64,000 bases of DNA from positions 554,179 through 618,178 of the forward strand of contig WBMW01003126.1 in NCBI GenBank assembly GCA_013396635.1. Reading direction: 5' to 3'. The notes under the pieces were generated by a model. That model had not been told where the DNA came from. It did not search any database and was given only the letters and a program-made list of their open reading frames with translations. The first letter of the stretch is position 1, and each line of letters opens with the position of its first letter. Made by a program: the position numbers and the translations under genes. Positions 1 to 13,800 of the stretch are shown here, piece after piece. This DNA comes from Penelope pileata (Eukaryota; Chordata; Aves; Galliformes; Cracidae).

Positions 1-3000
1 TCTTGGCAAATAGTACTGGCTGTGTTGCAAAGACATTTTAGCAAAAGAGATTGGGGCTATTTTTCATCTTCCCAAATCAATGTGACACCTCTATACTAAG
101 GTTAAGAAATCTTTTAACGTAGAAACTCATGCTAGTAACTGTGCAAATTATTGGAGATCTTGCAAAACAAAAAGTGAAATAGCACAAAACCAGTGATGAC
201 GTTAGCCAGCCTGTCTGCTGTTCCCTTTCTGCTGCCACATTGTTGTCACTGGATGTTGTTATTCAGCCCTCCCAAGCCCTCCCTGTAACCTCAGCAGCTC
301 TATGACGTGGGAGGAAGATGAACATTTTATTTCATAAAACTGGGAGACCGGCAGGAGAATGAGTTAGACTGCCAAGTCCGGGAGTGGTCTGTGGGGTTGC
401 AGCAGATCCACAGCCCCTTTTAGTCCAGAATGTCCCGTGGGCTGCTGGTACCTGCAGAGTCAGACTGCTCCCCTCTCCTCTTGGCTGCGCTTGCTCTTGC
501 CTCTGTGGCTCATGGATGGGAGCATGGCATGGATGTGAGGCCCCTCCAGCTCATTGCTGCAGAGGGCAGGCTTTGGGGGACAATCCCTCAAACTTGCTGC
601 CATGCCACTGTGCCAGACATGACCACCTTTCAACCTTCTTAGCTCCAACACCCAGGAGAGTAAATGAAAGGAAGAGCATTCTGGGAAGGCTTCTGTCAGG
701 TGAACAGCAAATACCCACCCTGGGCAGCAACGCAGACACTTCATAGAAGTTCAATGAACAAGACAAACTTCAAGACATGGTAACAGCCAACTCCTTCTGA
801 GAAGGAGGTATCCAGAGGATACCAAAGCAGAGCTCTGGAAATTGTTACTTGGGCTCAGTGTCCTACTGACAGATAAGGACCTACTGGGTGCTCTGCATCA
901 GGCTGCTGGAGAGTCCCAGCTCCCAAGAGTGGAGACGTGGCCTTCAGTGTTGTGTAGTACAATAGGAAAGGGAGAAGTGAGCTTGCTGGGCTTAGGCAAG
1001 GACTGAGTGAAGGTCCCGTACTGAGGTGAGGTGAACATGCCTCCAGTTGATGCTTTACAAGATGACTGCCTGGGCAGCAAGAGGCACTTGGGCAAAGAAA
1101 TACTGCAGGTACCTCTGCAACTCTGTTCTGGAGGAGAGCAGCTGAATCAGAGACATCTTTGCTGAAGGCTGTGCCATCTCTCCTGGACACCACTGTTTCA
1201 TTAAAGAGCAATGCCTCTGAAAGAAATGTGCAGGAATAATTTAAACTATCACCAAAAAGCAAACAAGTACATTTGAAATGTATTTTCATAACAGTCCCCT
1301 TAAAGAACAGCAGAGGATTGGTCTGGTAATTATCCCTGTGAAGTCTAAACATCAGCACTGTAAACATAATATTTGGAGTCTCTTGGCCCAGTACAAAGGG
1401 GGGGCACAGCAATCCCTGCTCTCTGCGTGACAGTACTCTCACATTTTGTAGTTAAATTAGCCCCTACATAGGTCTTGGCCATGGTGATGGATTATATTCG
1501 CTGAGGAAATGCTATTAAGAGACAGGGTGACTTTGGAGTAAGTGGACAGCACTGTGTCTCTATAGGTAAATAGCTCTCCTGTCATATACAAGATTATTAC
1601 ACAAACATCTGCAGCACAGCTTTTCAGAATAAACCTTTTGAGACTTCTTTTTATCAGGCAGGAAATGTGACAATACAGAAAACAACGCGGTAGCTGCAAA
1701 AGACTACCCAGAAATCAATCAGATACATCATTTGACTGCCACAGGGAATTTAGAAGCAGTATTTTCCAAAGCTCATTTGGAGCTCATGCAGTACATCTTG
1801 GTAAGATGGAAGGTTTGAGCAGTAGTGTATCTGTTCCTCTTTTAGCTTAAAAAATAAAAGAACAAATTAAAACCTAAGTTGAAAATGTATTTTTTCCTGC
1901 AACCTTGGAAGCGTTAACAGAAACAGAAGTATCAAAATATTTTTCATAGCAGCTGCTACACAGTTGGAAATAAAAAATGATGACAATGGATTTTCCAAGA
2001 CAGAACATGAGCTGTGCTGGGAAGGTAAGAGACACAGAAATATACACAAATCATCAGACAGGCAACACATCATCCCTGGCAGATGGCAACAGCAATGTTA
2101 GCTTGGGGAGGCCCTCTTTGCTTACAGATTAACGGAGCAGGCAAATGAATAATTGCTTTCAGAAAATTTGCAGGCTATGTCAGATATGTCCTTGTAATCT
2201 TGAAGGCTGTAAAAGACTTTAAATCCTTTATCTGTCATCTGAGAAAAATTTTAGAATTACAAGAGGCATTTTGCCAGCTTCAGAAACAAGAAAGCATGGT
2301 CGCATGCCTCTGCAGAATGGTTATCTCCAAACCCTGACAGCACAGATGTGATATTTAACATTATCTTTTTACATTAGACAAACACTGTCCAGTTGCAAAG
2401 TTTACAGATAACAAAGACAGGAGGATGGAGACACTGCGTGTGACCAAAATTCAGATTTTTTTCATAGCATGCTGAGTAATTTATGACAAAATGGTCTTAC
2501 ATTTGAATAGCTGTAATTCATATGCACTGAAATATGACACTGCATTCACTGAACATGAAGATGTAACAAAAAATTGATTACAAAATCTTTGATCATAAAT
2601 GTAAGTCTTAAAAACAGAGTGAAAAAGCTGGGAAGGGATCGTATTTATTTTCCCAAATTAAGACTGATAAGTATTGAAGCTTTTTCTGAGTATGAAGTGT
2701 GTGCTTGGCAGAAACACATGGTACACAGAGGGAAACCTTTCCTAGAATGCCACGTAAAGGCAAGCGTTGGTCTTTTCACATAACAGCCACCTCATAGCAG
2801 CTCTTGCACAAGAAGGTGGGGTATGAAAACTGATGTAGTCGCCAGGGAAGGAACCTACCCCAAATTCCCGAAAATTGACAAGACATGGCAGAACGTATTG
2901 CTCGGAGGTCCTCGTGCCATTGCACATGCTGCAGCAACACCTGACAGAGGAGGTGGTTCACACACCCTCGGTAGTTACCCATTTCCCCTTCCCCACAGCC

Positions 3001-3310
3001 CTCCTGGCAGCCCCCAGCACCCTCCCCTGTCTCCCCGCAGTCTCCCTTACCTTTGGGCCACACGTCCCCGATGAGCTGGGCAGCTCTTCTCTCCCCAGGT
3101 CACCAATCATCATCAGTCAGCGCTGGGCATTCTCTCCCATTCCACTTCTCTTTGCTGCAGGACAACCAGCACAACTTCTCTTCCTCCAGATTGCTGCTCA
3201 GGTTTCACCAGCACAGGCTCAGACTGCAGAGCTCCTCCTGCTCTCAAGCTGCTGCTTAGAACCACCCAGAGTTCTCATAAGACATTACTTAGAGCTTAGC
3301 ATTATTAACT
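1..3310. other. Left flank, no gene recognised
   Basis: AT-rich to mixed composition. Short open frames on both strands (for example plus 2,875-3,333 and minus 855-1,442) have no recognisable family, no codon-use signal and no matching splice context. In human, NLRC3 lies next to SLX4 on this side, but I see no NACHT or LRR coding sequence here. Confidence 0.6.
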
Positions 3311-3319
3311 TAAAAATTA

Positions 3320-3325
3320 TTTATT
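3320..3325 (-). terminator. Candidate SLX4 polyadenylation signal
   Basis: AATAAA on the minus strand, about 1.2 kb beyond the SLX4 stop, in an AT-rich stretch. It would give a 3' UTR from 4,508 to about 3,300. Inferred from position only; other AT-rich hexamers lie nearby. Confidence 0.4.
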
Positions 3326-4508
3326 GTATATAAATCAAATAAAAATCAAGGCAGTACTGTATCAAATAATAATATTAAAAAAACCTTTGTTCCAAATATA
3401 CAAATACATTTAGAAATCAAGCTTTTTCTTCTCCTTTTTTTTTTTAAAGCGTAGTCTGTTTTGCTGAGTGAGGCTCTTTGCAGACTCAGAACTGCTAGAA
3501 CAGAGAAGTCAGGTGTTGTAAAAGTAATAAAATAAATAAAAGATGACAATTTAGAGTCCAAGACTTCCCCAAGAGTCCCAGACAGTTTCCAACCAAAGAT
3601 CAGTCCAGTTTGGAAATGAGACAGATCCACGAAGAGGGTTTAGATCAGGTTATAGGAAGTGCTTAAGACATCCACAGATCACTATAACACTGTCTTTTTA
3701 AAAACATCACTGTCAAGGACATAGTCAAGCTACAAGGACAAGGTAAAACCGCTCAGAAAATGGAGCAGGCAATATCCTTAGCACCAATCTCAGCATGCAA
3801 GTAAACATACACAACTGAACATTCACATCTAAATGGTTTCCACACGACATCTGGTGTCACAGAGCACTCTGGGGAGCTGTCACAAACAGACCAGAAAACA
3901 GCTGCACTGTTCTGCAGCCACTTACAGAACACAGAGGTATGAACCTTACCAGAGGCCACAGACTGAACCAAGGACAGAAGGGAGGCACACAGTGCTCCTT
4001 GCCTTGCAGTCAGCGGGGGAATTATGCACTGAAGAAATGAAGACTGAAGTCACTCGGTCTTAATATTCAGTGCTTTACACTGAAAGGGGATTGGCTTCTT
4101 GTGGGTTATTCTACTCAATACTGGAATTTTAAGGGTGAAGTAGGTCACAGCCCAAGGCCAAGGCAAAGCATCACTGGAGGAAACGCCCACCTCCAGAAGC
4201 ACCAACAGGAAGAAAAGGGGACCTAAAACCTACTAGGAAAATGGCAGGATGAGAAAATGCACAGGAGGAAAATCAGGGAACATAAAGAGGCTCCTGAAAG
4301 AGGAGTTTGTGCAGTTCAGAAGAAGGCTGAGAACAGGAGCTCAGTTCAGATCCATTCCCCAGCATGTCATCTGGGCAGCAGGCCACCAGGAGGAGCAGTG
4401 CACCCACTGATCACAGCATCGCCGCCAGCACCAGCCTGCAATACATTTTGCACCTTATGAGGAAGGCCTCCATGTACTAAATTTTCAGGACGGAGGAGTG
4501 GGCTCCAT
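3326..4508 (-). other. SLX4: Probable SLX4 3' UTR
   Basis: Non-coding on the SLX4 strand between the stop codon and the candidate AATAAA. It includes a poly-T run (plus strand) near 3,435. No repeat or other gene recognised. Confidence 0.45.
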
Positions 4509-4845
4509 TCAGTATCGTTTCCTCTTTTTTTTGTTCCCCTTTCTTTTCTGTTCCCTCTCTTTCCGTGCTGCAGCTGTGGTAAAGGTGATGCACTGAGCAT
4601 CTAAGAAGTCTAGCAGCTTTGCCTTGGAAATCTTAATGCCGTTCAGCTTCAGCTCTGCGTGCAGTGCAGCCAGCTCGATGGGCTCATAGAAGAGAATCCT
4701 GTCGTACAGGGCTGGGTTTGAGCGGATGTAGCACCTCACTGCCTCCAGCTTTTCTTCTTCCCGAGCTGCTGCCTGAGATGCTGGAAGCTCTTCTTCCTCC
4801 TCTTCAGATGAAAATGCACAGGCCTCCAATTCCTTCACAAAAGAA
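4509..4845 (-). CDS. SLX4: SLX4 exon 15, C-terminal SLX1-binding domain and stop
   Basis: Acceptor cttttag|TTC; TGA stop at 4,511-4,509. After an acidic stretch (SSEEEEEEL), AVRCYIRSNPALYDRILFYE and KLLDFLDAQCITFTTAAARK match the human conserved C-terminal domain (LDFLDTHCITFTTAATRKEK) that binds the SLX1 nuclease. The tail ends in a Lys/Arg cluster. Confidence 0.98.
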
Positions 4846-7800
4846 CTAAAAGCAAGATCAAGTAGACCAGAAATCAAAGCAAGAACAGGCCATCAAGGAT
4901 AGAACCAGAGCTCCCTACGTACCTGGTGGCCAGCCCTGGTGACCACCTTCTGTAGGATCACAGACTGATACCAACACCCACAACATGAGTGAAGAAGGCA
5001 CGTGTTCTGCAAACTTCCCCATCCCAGCCACCACAGTTCTGGTCCTGCTCACTCAGACCTGGAGATATCTGGCATTCCTTGCTCCCAACCCACTGGACCC
5101 ACTGCTGCCGTACTGTGCCTGCCTCTGCCCAGTACTGCTGTGCCCTCCTTTCCCTACTCCAGCTGCAGGCTCTCAGTCAATGCTGTGAGTGTCCTTGTTG
5201 TTCTGACTGGGCATGCCAGATGCGGGCCTTGCTCACATGCAGTCTCAGCCACAAGCTTTTTGCTCTGAGAATATCCCACTGGGATTTAGACCCAAAAGCC
5301 CAAAGTCTGTTTCTTTCATAGGACGGTGCTGACCTGCAGGTAACAAACCCAAGGAGGCAGCAGGGCCCCTGTAGGCCACATGGACGCTCACCTTTTAGCC
5401 ATGTTCCTAGCTCATCTCTGTCCTGCACCTTTGACTATTTTGTTCAGTATTTTGTTCCCCTACCTCTGTGAACCGAAAGAGATGTCACTTCCATCCCCTG
5501 AAGTACTTGTAGACTCCTGAGATGCTGAGAGCATTGGTTCCTCACCATCAGCTGCCAGAGACCATCCCTCTGGAGATACAGCTGACTTCTGCTGCTCTTT
5601 GGCTCCTTCTGGGTGATGCGTTATCCCAGTTCTCTGCTTGGGTGCTGCATGGCCTTTTTTAGAGGGTCCAACAAGGTCATCCTCAGTCCTCCCCACAGGG
5701 AGCACTGAAGAAGCTGCAGCAGCCTGCTTCCTTTTGCTCACAGCCCTCGAGGCTGTGGGACCCTTTCCACCTGCAGTCTGGGCTGCCTTTGCCTGCCTGC
5801 AGCGCTTGGCGGGGGACTTGTGCAGGGGAGGCTGGGAGGCTGGGACTGCATCCTCAAAGTCAGAGTCCACGTCCCGGTGAGTATACTGGAATATCTCCTT
5901 CAGCTTCAACACCATCTGGCGTTTGGGGAGAGCACGAACTCCAAATCTGAAAGGGAAAGGTAGGAGCTCAGGCTAAGATAATGCTGCACCTTCCACTGTC
6001 ACAGCTCAGGAAGGTGCTCATGCCAGGAATTTCAGTGGTCAGCTGGAAGAGTGTGGAATGACCTCAAAAAATACAGTGGAGCTTCACCAAGCTTCACCCT
6101 TTCATCCCAGGAGCATTCTTTCACACTACCTGCCAGCAGGTTTATGCTCACAGAGATGTACTCATGGAGGTAATGCTAACCTTCTCAACTCCATCTTCAG
6201 CTGCGGGGTCTCCATCATGGAGTAAGCTGGCATTGGTGTCACTGGAGTCCTGGGAGACCTGCTGCTCTCCTGACAGGCAGGTTCTGCAGCAGAATGAAAT
6301 TTCCATGATCAGACTTAGCAAAGAAGTCACTGAAAATAGCTGATATCCTCCCCTGCCACTAAAGTGGCAGATATTCCAATGTTACACAGTAATTAAGTAG
6401 CACTACTTTTCTGCAAGCTCTTTTACTTACTACTCACCTTCATACTGCATGGAAGAGTTGGCACTTCTTTTTTTTCTAGACCAAGACACTTGTTTTTTGA
6501 CTTTAAAATGGTAAACAGTTTAAATCAAGACATAAATCAGGTCTGACTACAAAGGCCATTCAGGGCTTTGTTAGAACAGGCAACTCTTACAAAGCACTGA
6601 AAAAATGTTTACTGAATGCTATGAAGTCGTTCTTCTCCCACAAAGGAAATTTCGTGAGACTTGATGAAGAAGAAACCGAGCAAATCAAGCTTCTGGGGTC
6701 CTGAGCTAGACACTGATTTGATGAATCAGTAGATTTGGTGACACTGTGAAGCACAGTCAGTCTGACAGGTCATGTTCTAAGCATCTGTTAATCTACTCAC
6801 TTAGCACGGCACAATATTTTATTTGGATACTATGAGATCAATTACTGGTCTTACATGGAAGTGCAAGTGCAACCCAGATAAAATATTAATCCTTGTAATT
6901 TCTTGAGACCAGAGAGGTTCTGTTAGCATTTTGTGCACTGTCAGGCACTTGAGAAGGCTGAACTCCTGGGGATCCCAGGGCAAGCTGCTTGCAAAGATGG
7001 AAAGAGTACTGTGGCTCTCAGCCTTACGTGTGCCTTGTGACCCCTCGCTGTGCCCTGTGCTCAGGATATCTGCTGGCACTCAGAGGTCTGTTACAAGGCC
7101 CCAGAAGCAGCAAACAGGAGGCAACACAAGTCAAGACAACCATGCATCAGCAGAGTTTTCCAGAGAAGCATGCATGAAGCAAACCCTTGGCAGGTATCAT
7201 CCCCAGGTAGCCCCAACACAAGGAAACCCTCTGCACCTGTGCTCGTGAGTTGCATTTTGCTGCTTATCAGATGTCATGTAAGCACAAGCGTGTACAGAAC
7301 ATCTACTGCTACAGTGAACAAATATCCACCAGCATGCAAGCTGAAGGCTGGTTTTGTTCGTTTGTTTGTTTTGATTTGGTTAGGGTTTTTTTGTTTTTGT
7401 TTTTTTCCTTCCTCCAGGTATTTGTGGTTTCTGCAGTGAGTACTAACATTATCGAACCAGCACAAACGAAAGGCAAATGGGTGTGCTCCAGTAATCTCAC
7501 GGTTAGATATGTCCAACATCAGATGACTGTAACTTCTTTGTGTCTGTCCCTGGCAACTATCACAAGGCCAAAAGCCCTTCCAACCTATCAAGTGAACAAC
7601 AGGTGGGATGACTTAAAATGTAAACAATTTAACCTACTGCAGTGAATCTGGTATCAACACAAGCTCTCACCAGGAGTCTTCACAGGATCTGCACGTGCTG
7701 CAGCTGACACCCGCTGTGACAGAGGAAGCATCTCTGGAAATTCATCTTCCTCCTCTTCTCCATCCCAATCAGCCCAGAGTTTGGAGTTCAGGTAACTAGG

Positions 7801-10800
7801 TTTACTGCCCGTTGATGTACATGCCTCAATGGGACTCTTATCAAGACAGAGCAAAGCTGTTCTTCTGCCAACAGGATTTCCTTGGAGGGGAGTGCTGCCC
7901 TTAATTTCCCGTGCTTGGTCTGGGCTCTCCCACTGGCTGTGCAAAAAGTCAGTTTTGGGGCTGCTGGCAGCTCTGGTGTTTGTGTGGCCAACCTGTTTGG
8001 AGTCCTGGCTGTTACCTCTGACTGGTGACAGATCCTCAACATGCCAGCAGTCATCAGCAGGAACTGAGGGCTCGCCGCAAAGCAGTACGCTGCTACTCAC
8101 AGAAGCTATACTGATTTCCTTCTCCCCCTCGCTGTCCTGTATCTCAACCAAGCTGATGTTTGTTTTATCCTCCAATGGCTGCCCCTGGCAAGGAGGCACA
8201 GGTTTGGACAAAACTGAGATATTACATTTGCTTTTCAAGTTGGTGTGGTCAGGGGAGAGGACATGATCCACTGAAGAAACTGGTGGGGATTTCTCAGAAA
8301 ATGATCCTGCTTCTGGGCTGCTGGAAGGATTTCTTTCACTGACAGAGTTCTCCATAGGCAAATGCTTATCTGACAATGCTGCTTTATGAACTTCTGTTAA
8401 ATTTCTATCCATTTCATGGCTACTGTTACCAGCTGCAGGGCTTTTTGTGCTGACTTTAGATTCTGAATTCTTTGAAGAGTTAATACTTGTGACTTGTGTC
8501 TGTGTTGAGGAACTTCTGCTTTTGCAAACAACTGGTGTGTCTGGCACGAGCCAGGAGCTGTCTGTACCCGAAGACACCTCATGATGGAGCTTTTTTTCAG
8601 GGCTCTGGTTTGGACTCTGCTCGCCCTCTGTACAAGCACCTACTTGGTTGCTGAGAGGCAATTCAGTGGACATCTTCACATCACAGCTTACATGCACCTT
8701 ATCTGTCATGACACAAGAGACCTGCACTGATCTCTGCTCTGTTTCACTGACTGGTGAGCTATGTTCAGGTTTTGGTATCTCAGGACCTTGTTCTACGTTT
8801 GTAGTTTTCAGCTGTCCAGGGATTTCCACTTCCTTCAGAGCAGAGCCTGACTCTGCTGACTTCTTGTCTTGTAACTCCATTTCATCATCAGAAGATAAAA
8901 CAATCACATCACCCTTCCTGTTCCCCTGAGCTGCTGGATCCTGAGTCCTGATAACCGGTGATGACAACACTGGGGCATTCAAATGCTTGTTTAAATCAGC
9001 GTGGGGAAGCTCTGCTGGAGAAATTGTGCTCTCATTTCCTGATGCAGTATCCAGCTCGTTGGCTGTCTGAAAAAAAAATTCATCAGATGGGAATGACTTT
9101 TTCTTCTGTTTTGGTGTTGACACATGTTCTCTGGCAAGCTTGCTGTCAGATTTTGGAGACATAGGTGACGATCCAACAGCAGGAAAAAGAGGCACAAAAG
9201 CTTTGGAAGGAGGACTCCCAAAAGAACCATTTCTACGTGGAGAGAGGTCTTCTTGTAATTTGCTGTACAGAAGAAAACCATTATCATCAACATGTTTTTC
9301 ACCAAGAGCCTTTTCTGATACTTTAATAACTTCTTTCGTTGGGGAAGGCTCACAGTACTCTCCCTGAGTTGCAGAAAACAAGTGTTCATAACTTTCATTT
9401 GTATTAGTATCAGCGTGGAAGCTAGGAAACTCTTTTTCACAGCGATTTTCCCCTCCTGCATCATGTGTGACCTGAGATGACCTGGAATCCTTCCCACCTT
9501 CATATCTCCTAATAGTCTCTCCTTCATTAGTGGTGGCACCATGGGATGCTACATCCCTCTCTTGAGGTTCACTGTGGTGAGGCACAAAAGGGATCTGAGT
9601 AGCATTCACTCTTTTGCATCTAATTATATTCTGCTTTCCCTCTTCTTCTGCAGACAAGTCACATCTAGATCTTTCCACGTCATTGTCATCCCTCAGATCT
9701 TTGAAGTTACTGCTTAAGGAAGCAGATTCAGACCTCTTTCCTTCTTCCTCCTCGGTCTGCTGGTTCATACCTTGGGCTGCCTCAGTGTCACTGCAGATGC
9801 TGCAGTCTGTTCCTTCGCTCAGTGCTGTTTTACCTTGAACCATCCTTCTCTGAGTTGCAGCAAACTCATAGATTTCCTCCAGCTCCTGTTCACCCACCGC
9901 ATTGTCATCTTCCTTCTGGCATTCCTGGCTCAGGACAGCTACTTCTTCCTCATCTTCACCCTCCCACATGGACTTTAAGAGGTCTTGGAAGTTCCCAGCT
10001 CTGTCCTCGCAATCTTTGTCATCTGTCACAGAGATCAGATCATCTTCTGACACCTGGCTCTCTTCAGTGTTATTTTCACACTTTGCCACCAGCTCCCTCA
10101 CACCGAACCTGCAAGGATATAATAGCAATGTTAATACTTCCCTCTCTCAGTATTTCTCCACCATTTGGTTGCCTGATCACTCCTGTGAGCCTTGTGAAGA
10201 ATCTGCACGAGAACAATGGTTTCCTAACATACACAAGCTCCACTGTACTCCTAAAATTCAGAATTCTCTTTTCCAGGTGTCACTCACATGAAAGCATCAA
10301 TCTCACTCTTCCTTTTTTTTTTTTTTATGTATGAAATTAAACAGCTACATCACTATACCAAAACCCCTTTGACAATTGCACTGGTGACATAAAGAGCCTG
10401 AGACAAAACTCCTGGCAAAGGTGCACTAGGCATACACTGAAAAGAGGAAATCTCACAAAGATACAACCTGCACAGAGACTCATGGAAAAGACAAGGGTAG
10501 GATGCTGTAAGCAGAGGACTGTGGAATTTGTAAGCCACCAAAACCACAACAGAAGACTCCAGTTCATGGGGGTCTGTGTGGCTGAAATCAAGAAGGGATC
10601 CAGAACACACTCATGATACAAACCTGGCAGCCAGAGCCCCCACCTGGGGCACCACCCCAGCAGGGATGTCAGCATCAGCAGCATAGAGGTATTGCAGGAA
10701 GGCACGGGCTGCCTCTCCTGTCACGTCGCTCAGCAGCACACGGCGTGTCTGCGCGTTCCCATCCTCCTCCACTAAGAACCCTTCGCTGTGCACCTGGGGT

Positions 10801-13800
10801 AAGAGGAAAACAAAGCCCGTTTGCTGGTAAAGGAATATCAGTGCTAACGTTCTTATTTGCATCAGCTTCTTCCTTTCATCAACCAAAGGCTGAGCCTGGG
10901 ACTAGAACCTGATCCTAAAACGACCAGTTATTAAGAGATTCCTATGGAACAGGCCATTTCCCTCCTGACCCTACAGCTGTTAGACTGGATCAAGTTTGAC
11001 CACTCATTGTTTTAGTCACACATGTAAAATACGGTTTTATGAGTTCTCCAGTCAGCTTTGGAATCCAGTTACTGCCCAGAGCACAATTTCCAGAGTTACC
11101 TACACCTTTCTTACAAGAGAGCTTCCTCTGAGCTGTTTTGAATTCAGCTACTCTTGATACATTTCCAAAAATCTAATTGTCCTGGTGCCTCACAGGAAAA
11201 GACACCATATAAATACTGTGTCACTGAACTGGACCATTATCTGTGTGGGTTCAGCTTGGTCTCAGGTTTTGCTGAAAATGTTTCTCTAGTTTAGTAATTT
11301 GCAGCCAAATCATGCAATGTGCTATCTGAAACTCCCCTCAAAGTCAGGGGACAATAACCCTCTGCATAAAACACATAAAACACACAGAGTGTGGGCCCAT
11401 CTCACAACAGCACTCACACAGATGACTCCTGCCCACGAAAACAGCTGATGGGAATGGTGAAGCCAGACAGAGTTGCAGGGAATAACAGGGAAGTCTGGCT
11501 AACACACTGTTTTTAAAAATCCTCTATTTGTGGGCACAGACACACTTGGTAGTGGCTGTAAAGAGCCCTTAATAAATTTCACATTAATACTGAGGTATGA
11601 CATACACCAAGCTGCATTTTTTTCCCTAGCTCTGATAGACCCTTCAGACATGGCCTTAGGCACTTTGGGTAGGAACTACTCTCAACATACACAAGGATAA
11701 GACTAATTCCACTGCTTTCAGAAGGGCAGCTTTTATGAAAGTTTCTTTTGTCAGGGACTGCATGGACACTGATTACAATAACCAAGACTAGAGGGGCCCT
11801 GCCTCCAGCCAGGTGGAGGAGAGGGACAATCGAGTTTATTGGACTGTGTGGATTCGATGGCCTGGCACATCGGAACCACAGCAGTATAAGGCTCTAGTGG
11901 ACACTGGTGCACAATGTACTCTAATGCCATCAGGTTATAAAGGGGTAGAGACTGTCTGTATTTCTGGGGTGACAGGGGGATCCCAAGAGCTAACTGTGTT
12001 GGAGGCAGAAATGAGCCTAACTGGGAATGAGTGGCAGAAGCACCCCATTGTGACTGGCCCAGAGGCTCCATGTATCCTTGGTATAGATTACCTCAAGAGA
12101 GGGTACTTCAAGGACCCAAAAGGGTACCGGTGGGCTTTTGGTATAGCTGCCGTGGAGAAAGAGAATATTAAGCAGCTATCTACCTTGCCTGGTCTCTCAG
12201 AGGACCCTTCTGTTGTGGGGCTCCTAAANNNNNNNNNNNNNNNNNNNNNNNNNNNNNNNNNNNNNNNNNNNNNNNNNNNNNNNNNNNNNNNNNNNNNNNN
12301 NNNNNNNNNNNNNNNNNNNNNNNNNNNNNNNNNNNNNNNNNNNNNNNNNNNNNNNNNNNNNNNNNNNNNNNNNNNNNNNNNNNNNNNNNNNNNNNNNNNN
12401 NNNNNNNNNNNNNNNNNNNNNNNNNNNNNNNNNNNNNNNNNNNNNNNNNNNNNNNNNNNNNNNNNNNNNNNNNNNNNNNNNNNNNNNNNNNNNNNNNNNN
12501 NNNNNNNNNNNNNNNNNNNNNNNNNNNNNNNNNNNNNNNNNNNNNNNNNNNNNNNNNNNNNNNNNNNNNNNNNNNNNNNNNNNNNNNNNNNNNNNNNNNN
12601 NNNNNNNNNNNNNNNNNNNNNNNNNNNNNNNNNNNNNNNNNNNNNNNNNNNNNNNNNNNNNNNNNNNNNNNNNNNNNNNNNNNNNNNNNNNNNNNNNNNN
12701 NNNNNNNNNNNNNNNNNNNNNNNNNNNNNNNNNNNNNNNNNNNNNNNNNNNNNNNNNNNNNNNNNNNNNNNNNNNNNNNNNNNNNNNNNNNNNNNNNNNN
12801 NNNNNNNNNNNNNNNNNNNNNNNNNNNNNNNNNNNNNNNNNNNNNNNNNNNNNNNNNNNNNNNNNNNNNNNNNNNNNNNNNNNNNNNNNNNNNNNNNNNN
12901 NNNNNNNNNNNNNNNNNNNNNNNNNNNNNNNNNNNNNNNNNNNNNNTGGGCTGGATGTTCAAGGGGAGGGTCCCCTCTACACATCATGCCACTGATGCCA
13001 CCTGGAGTAAATGGGTCGCACTGATCACGCAACGGGCCCGCATAGGAAACCCCAGTCGCCCAGGAATCTTGGAGGTGATTATGGACTGGCCCGAAGGCAA
13101 AGATTTTGGAATGGCATCAAAGGAGGAGGTGACGCGTGCTGAAGAGGCCCCACTGTATAATGAGCTACCAGAGAATGAGAAGAAATACGCCTTGTTTACT
13201 GATGGTTCCTGTCGTGTTGTGGGAAAGCATCGGAGGTGGAAGGCTGCCGTTTGGAGTCCTACACGACGAGTTGCAGAAGCTACAGAAGGTAAAGGTGAAT
13301 CGAGCCAATTTGCAGAAGTGAAGGCCATCCAGCTGGCTTTAGATATTGCTGAACGAGAGAAGTGGCCAGTGCTCTATCTCTACACTGACTCATGGACTTG
13401 CATGGCAGCTCTGTGCAAGAGCAGAGTTCAGATTTTAGGTTCACTGCCTTTCACTGTCCCGACAGGTGGCTGCATAGGAGCAGGCAGGGAACTAATCAGC
13501 CCAAAACGTTTCTGGGAACATAGGAACTATTCACTAGCATTGCAAAAAGCACAGTTCAGTGCAGCTACCTCTGAAGCAACGGTGAGAGTGACAAAGACTC
13601 TGTGCAGGTTATTTTCAAGTACCACCCAGAATTTCTCTGCGTACTCAAGCTTCCCAGCCTGGGTGAAAGGCAGGACTTACTGAGATGGACAAGGCAATCT
13701 GCACCCGTATGAGTACAAACATCCAAGGGCAAAGAGCACCTAGGAAGTTTTCTGCATTGCTCACAGGCAGAATGCAGGGAAGGATCCTTGCTTATCCACA

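Noticed and set aside
855..1442. 195-codon open frame on the minus strand in the left flank
   Set aside because: No recognisable family, low-complexity composition, no splice or promoter context; typical chance frame.
2776..3110. Possible small exons with AAAG|gtaagg and ctctgtcag signals on the minus strand
   Set aside because: The peptides are repetitive or interrupted and match no family; phases do not join into a longer frame. Kept only as a note.
2875..3333. 152-codon plus-strand frame ending near AATAAA at 3,338
   Set aside because: Pro/Leu/Ser-rich translation of simple composition, no domain and no conserved start context.
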